Assembly: GCA_028565635.1 (NCBI GenBank)
Contig: JAOXYB010105381.1
Coordinates: forward strand, 1-21,155
Length of the DNA: 21,155 nt
DNA from: Phoronis ovalis
Taxonomy: Eukaryota > Phoronida > Phoronidae
Direction of reading: 5' to 3'
Positions 18,101-21,155 of this stretch are shown piece by piece. Within the stretch, counting starts at the first letter, position 1. Each line of letters starts with the position of its first letter. The position numbers and the translations under genes are program-made. The notes under the pieces were generated by a model. The model was given only the letters and a program-made list of their open reading frames with translations. It had not been told where the DNA came from and did no database searches.

Positions 18101-21100
18101 TGTATGACATGTACGTGTACATTTAAATATTCCATCATATCAGGTCAATGCAGTATCGCTGTACAATAAGTGAAATTTTACCATATTTTCTGGAACAATA
18201 CAAAATCTTAATTTAGTTGTTAAAAATATTTGAATAATGGTTATTACAGCATTATATATATATATATATCTATCATCATCAATGACTTAACAGTTTTATG
18301 TAACAGGTAATAAACTAACCGTCAGCCCAAGTCCAAACATCAGGCTTCACATTGCGATGCCATCTTCCACCCAGCCAGTAGATTCCTCTTAGTTTCGGAT
18401 CACTATTAATGTGGTCTGTTATTTTTCTTTCCGTTTGTGCATTTTCAATTCGCGTCAGATTTACTCCTTGGCTTGAGCAGAAGTTTTGTGAGTCTTCCCA
18501 GGTTATTCCTGTTGCGTTTTTGGAAGGATACGCGGCCCAGTCTCCGCCAAAATAATAACACGAATCATCTATATGCAAGCAACGCTTGTTGTCTGGAGCA
18601 CAGAAATTTGCTTCCTTGCACTTGATAGCTTTCGTTCCTATATTATAGAACACAGTATAGCAAGCAAAGGATAGGTGGAAAAAGACTGTTAAATGTTATT
18701 ACCTTATGCAGACAGGGTGATTATACTACTGTAGCATAGTTATAGTCCTGCACGCATGGCCGTATCATAGACAGTCATAGACAGCCTACGTTTTGTCCGT
18801 AGCTAGGGCAGTGACCAGCTCCTGTCTCAGAGTGGTTGAAGTTCGAAAACACTTGCTTAATTAAATAAATTTCACACAAAGTTTTGCTTCTGCCTATTCC
18901 TAGATTTTTTCGCTTCTTACAGTGTTTTCTTATAATAACAAGTATCATTGTGTTAAAAAACACGATTTTTGTTAAAAGTATGTTTAATTAAAATATATAA
19001 TTATCTTATTCAGGCCGTTTACCTTTAAATTGGCATATGAATTTGTGTAAATGATCCCAGTGTATCATTACCTCGGGATTAGCGTCATTCCACTGCTGGG
19101 AGTCTAGAATACAAAGATAATTAAAAAGAATATTCAACCTATTCCCAAACAAATTAAAACAATAAGTGCAGATTTGTTACCAGGGTTTCAAGGTTTAAAT
19201 ACGTTCTATGCCGTTAACGTTAACGGCAATTAATTAAAGGTAATTTATTAAATTGAGCAGTGTGATCCACTTGTACTCATCCATGTTGAGCGATTTCGAA
19301 TGTTATTGTCAGCAGTGGAGAATTATAACAGCGATTTTCGAAACAAAAACTTTCGTAAAAACGGTACATTACAACTTTATGAAACTTGTTAGTGGTTTTT
19401 GTTAGGTAGTATATCATGATCACTTACGATGATAAAACATATTTGAACCTTCACGGTGACACGAGGGAGTGAGATATACCTAACGTAATTCTACTGTTTG
19501 TACTGAAGTGCTACAGCGTGGTATTGATTAATCATGCTTGTTTAACAGCAGGCGACATTAGTTTATTATAATATCAGTATTAAATGTAGTTGGACTTTGA
19601 ATACAAGCCCGACACGTAAATACAACTAGCGAAAAAATTCCATCACGGTGGGTCTTGGTACTTATTAGATAACAATTATCCAAATCACGGATATCTTTTG
19701 TTACATTATTGCATGTGTTGAATGGTTTATATGCTATGCGGACGATTGCATAATCGTTTTCATGCAGGTATAGTGTATCGGTGAGCTTTGCCATTACCAG
19801 TTTATTTCCTCTAGACAACTGCTATGCATAATTACCTTCATGTATACCAAAACTGTAATGTGACTTTTTCGTTAGCTATAATTGCGCTTGTGATATTATA
19901 AGTTACAGTGACTTGGTCGATTATTTTCTACTGTGTTATACCTATGCTACAACTATACTGTCACAAAATCCTGACAGAAATCACAGACAAGAAGTGAGAA
20001 TGAAATCGTGTAAAAGAGGAATTCATTATTTTCTTGGCTCGTATAACAAGGTGTGTTTACATGTAGGTATAGATAGCACCGGATCAACATTACGCAGGTC
20101 CCATCTAAATTCTGATGCAGTCGTATAATTATGTAAATTTTCTTAGAACACATTTATAAACAAGTTTGTTTCAAACAGTTCTCTGAAAAAAAACACAATT
20201 TAGTTTAATTAGTATAGTACTAAGAAACTTAAAATCTACGAATCTCACCTGATCTAAATATCTGTAGTGCATCTTCTACACCATTCGCGTCATTAGGTTC
20301 ACCAGGGCACCAATCATACCATTGGATCTCATCTCCTGAAACATATATGATAATAGCGTATAACCTCTGTAGTTCAACCACTCGAATCATTCTACTATCT
20401 TTTTTGCAAAACAATAACATTTAGCTACATTTTGTTTTGAATTTTTACTTTTGTTTTGCTATAACTTAAAATTGCCCAACCCAATATGTGTTAACAATAA
20501 ATCCATTATTATACGCTCTCCTTATTTTCCATCAGGTCGATATATTTACACAGATTGCGCTTCTCATCATATATGATTCCATTAGTTAACTTACCTTCAT
20601 TATAGTTCCACCACTGAAACAGTCAAAAATTAGCAAATGCGAGCAATATATTATAGATGTGATAAAAACGTAAAAACATATAACCAGTAATTGATATGTT
20701 AGTGATTTCGTAGTTTATAGTTATTGGCTTATAACTAAAATGCACTTCAAAATGGCAAACCCTGCGATCCTTTTGTTTTGTCACCATTAACAACATTTTA
20801 ATTTGTTTGCATCACATATTTAGTGCCGCGATTCATTCCAATATAATATAAACATAATTTACCTTCTCTCCAAAACCATCTTTTCTTTTTGAACCCTCCA
20901 ATCCATACCGCCTCATTTGCATTATTTAACACATAATCATCTACGTATTTCTTGGTTGCTTTATCCGTTATGCTAGCTAATCTACCAGTTCTCTTAAGGC
21001 AGTGCCAGCGGGCTTCTGACCAAGATTTTTGTTCTTGTACCAATTCAAAACGTGATGTTGTGTTCACGAGTTTAATAACTTCTTTTTCTGCGACTACAAA

Positions 21101-21139
21101 TGATTTACTGGGAATATAACGCTTAGGTACATTGCAGTG
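15640..21139 (-). CDS. Type I membrane lectin: two C-type lectin domains, Thr-rich mucin stalk, TM (5' end outside window)
   Basis: Exons in the window, 5' to 3': 21139-20863, 20335-20249, 19103-19023, 18637-18320, 17971-16408, 15820-15640. They join in phase to 835 codons plus TAA. Order: CTLD1 (about residues 1-148), CTLD2 (about 150-300), Thr/Pro-rich stalk of roughly 470 residues with 23-residue repeats, transmembrane helix about 805-829, cytoplasmic tail RGWKKR. The stalk is expected to be densely O-glycosylated and extended, holding the lectin heads away from the cell. The signal peptide must lie upstream, outside the window. The tail has no recognisable signalling motif. A splice donor-like AGAG|GTAATA overlaps the stop, so a longer cytoplasmic isoform is possible, but I found no matching downstream exon. 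Confidence 0.82.
15821..16252 (-). other. Lectin gene, 3' part of the stalk-TM intron
   Basis: The rest of the 587-bp intron beyond the minisatellite. No further structure was seen. Confidence 0.65.
16253..16412. repeat. 23-26 bp degenerate minisatellite containing repeated splice donors
   Basis: About seven tandem units resemble TAATATACCTGAAAATACACTGGG on the plus strand. On the minus strand each reads as (T/C)AGGTATATTA or a variant, the same sequence as the functional exon F donor at 16408/16407. Units at 16256-16265 and 16376-16388 keep a complete AG|GTATAT; others have AAGTATAT or CAAATATAT. Confidence 0.8.
16408..17971 (-). CDS. Lectin gene exon F: end of CTLD2 and mucin-like Thr-rich stalk
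   Basis: Acceptor CTTTTTTTTGTAG, donor TTCAG|GTATAT, phase 1-2. It opens with HFWENNQPTDGKSC, LWNNLRC and HHFLC, completing CTLD2 with cysteines 2-4. The calcium motifs are degraded (QPT for EPN, WNN for WND). About 490 Thr/Pro/Ser/Val/Lys-rich residues follow, including long Thr runs and nine 23-residue repeats. Composition and repetition are typical of secreted or surface mucins. Confidence 0.88.
16908..17597 (-). repeat. 69-bp coding minisatellite, nine full units and a diverged tenth
   Basis: Units of 23 codons start at 17597 and run to 16977; a partial, diverged unit runs to about 16908. Consensus: KPTTTT(Y/H)KEK(I/V)V then (P/S)TENVP(R/K)T(S/T)A(T/N). Units three to six are the most alike, and Lys-Glu-Lys and Glu-Asn-Val positions are kept while Thr positions vary little. 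The length, a multiple of three, preserves the frame whatever the copy number. Confidence 0.95.
18064..18097. repeat. (AT)17 microsatellite
   Basis: 34 bp of pure AT in the 348-bp intron that splits CTLD2 (17972-18319). A second run, (AT)8, lies at 18254-18269. Confidence 0.97.
18320..18637 (-). CDS. Lectin gene exon E: most of CTLD2
   Basis: Acceptor CTATAATATAG, donor GACG|GTTAGT, phase 1-1. After a Cys-rich linker (CKEANFCAPDNKRC) it encodes a long-form CTLD start: DSCYYF, TWEDSQNFCSSQGVNLTRI, GIYWLGGRW and VWTWADG. N-glycosylation sequons occur at NAT and NLT. Confidence 0.87.
18638..19022 (-). other. Lectin gene intron between CTLD1 and CTLD2, nothing further seen
   Basis: 385 bp with phase 1 at both ends, the usual phase for shuffled extracellular modules. 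Confidence 0.65.
19023..19103 (-). CDS. Lectin gene exon D: WND motif and end of CTLD1
   Basis: Acceptor TTGTATTCTAG, donor AAAG|GTAAAC, phase 1-1. It encodes QQWNDANPEVMIHWDHLHKF followed by IC. WND (N127, D128) and the last cysteine are kept. Cysteine 3 is absent and the loop between WND and FIC is about six residues longer than usual. Confidence 0.85.
19104..20248 (-). other. Lectin gene intron inside CTLD1
   Basis: 1145 bp. It contains a 20-bp palindrome (19209-19228) and an 86-codon minus-strand frame (19558-19818) with five cysteines but no recognised domain. I do not call that frame a gene or exon. Confidence 0.55.
19209..19228. repeat. Perfect 20-bp palindrome
   Basis: TGCCGTTAACGTTAACGGCA is its own reverse complement. 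It contains two GTTAAC cores and an outward pair of CCGTTA/TAACGG boxes resembling MYB-type sites. Confidence 0.92.
20249..20335 (-). CDS. Lectin gene exon C: EPN motif of CTLD1
   Basis: Acceptor TATATGTTTCAG, donor TCAG|GTGAGA, phase 1-1. DEIQWYDWCPGEPNDANG holds E105 and N107. The next motif reads VEDA where CTLDs normally have EDC, so cysteine 2 is missing. An extra Cys (C102) sits just before GEPN. Confidence 0.87.
20595..20613 (-). other. Candidate 19-nt microexon between CTLD1 exons A and C
   Basis: TGGTGGAACTATAATGAAG is flanked by a strong acceptor (TTGACTGTTTCAG) and a strong donor (GAAG|GTAAGT). Its own frame reads WWNYNE and ends in phase 1 like exon A, so it resembles the end of an alternative or lost CTLD exon. 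Joined after exon A it shifts the frame and meets TAA within the microexon. The remaining intron sequence at 20336-20862 is plain. Confidence 0.4.
20863..21139 (-). CDS. Lectin gene exon A: N-terminal part of CTLD1
   Basis: It encodes KSWSEARWHC (first helix with cysteine 1), GRLASITDKATKKYVDDYV, and AVWIGGFKKKRWFWREG (the WIGG core and W-x-W strand). Donor GAAG|GTAAAT, phase 1. The 5' boundary is uncertain: an AG at 21141-21140 could be the acceptor, but the frame stays open to the window edge. Confidence 0.8.
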
Positions 21140-21155
21140 CTTGTGCATATATATA

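Noticed and set aside
19558-19818. 86-codon minus-strand frame with several cysteines in a lectin gene intron
   Set aside because: No domain recognised and no phase-compatible splice sites found to join it to exons C and D, which already join correctly.

Overview
The window is nuclear DNA from an animal (metazoan) with a low-GC genome. Genes are split into many short exons with GT-AG introns, mostly 150-1300 bp. The encoded domains are animal-type: a receptor tyrosine kinase, IPT/TIG repeats, a thrombospondin type 1 repeat, C-type lectin domains (CTLDs) and a mucin-like stalk. The phylum cannot be fixed from the sequence. Compact invertebrate genomes such as tunicates fit the gene density, but this is only a guess. 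All recognisable genes are on the minus strand, so each reads from high to low coordinates.

Gene 1 (about 21139 to 15640, 5' end outside the window) encodes a type I membrane lectin. It has two CTLDs, a Thr-rich stalk of about 500 residues containing nine complete 23-residue (69 bp) tandem repeats, one transmembrane helix and a six-residue basic tail. Its poly(A) signal is at about 15370. CTLD1 keeps a mannose-type EPN/WND calcium site but lacks one of the two conserved disulfides. CTLD2 has all four core cysteines but no intact calcium site.

Gene 2 (13070 to 2318, complete, 19 coding exons, 1001 codons before the stop) encodes a receptor tyrosine kinase. Order: signal peptide, TSP1 repeat, complete EPN/WND C-type lectin domain, laminin-EGF-like module, three IPT domains, transmembrane helix, juxtamembrane region, and a tyrosine kinase clearly of the MET/RON type. 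All splice phases chain without conflict. The Sema and PSI domains that define MET/RON are absent; TSP1, lectin and EGF-like modules stand in their place. This receptor, whose extracellular end looks like a sugar-binding lectin, is the main discovery candidate.

The two genes lie head to tail about 2.3 kb apart and both display EPN-type lectins, so glycan recognition (by a signalling receptor and by a mucin-stalked surface lectin) is a plausible shared theme. No functional link is shown by the sequence.

The introns hold much structure: a perfect 58-bp-arm hairpin (10010-10147), a 1.1-kb inverted-repeat element filling intron 2 of gene 2 (10964-12040) with a second fold-back inside it, a perfect 32-bp palindrome (5633-5664), a 20-bp palindrome (19209-19228), a minisatellite built from copies of a splice donor (16253-16412), a candidate frame-breaking microexon (20595-20613) and a possible small inverted-repeat element (3351-3704). 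The first 2.2 kb is 3' flank with no gene that I can support.
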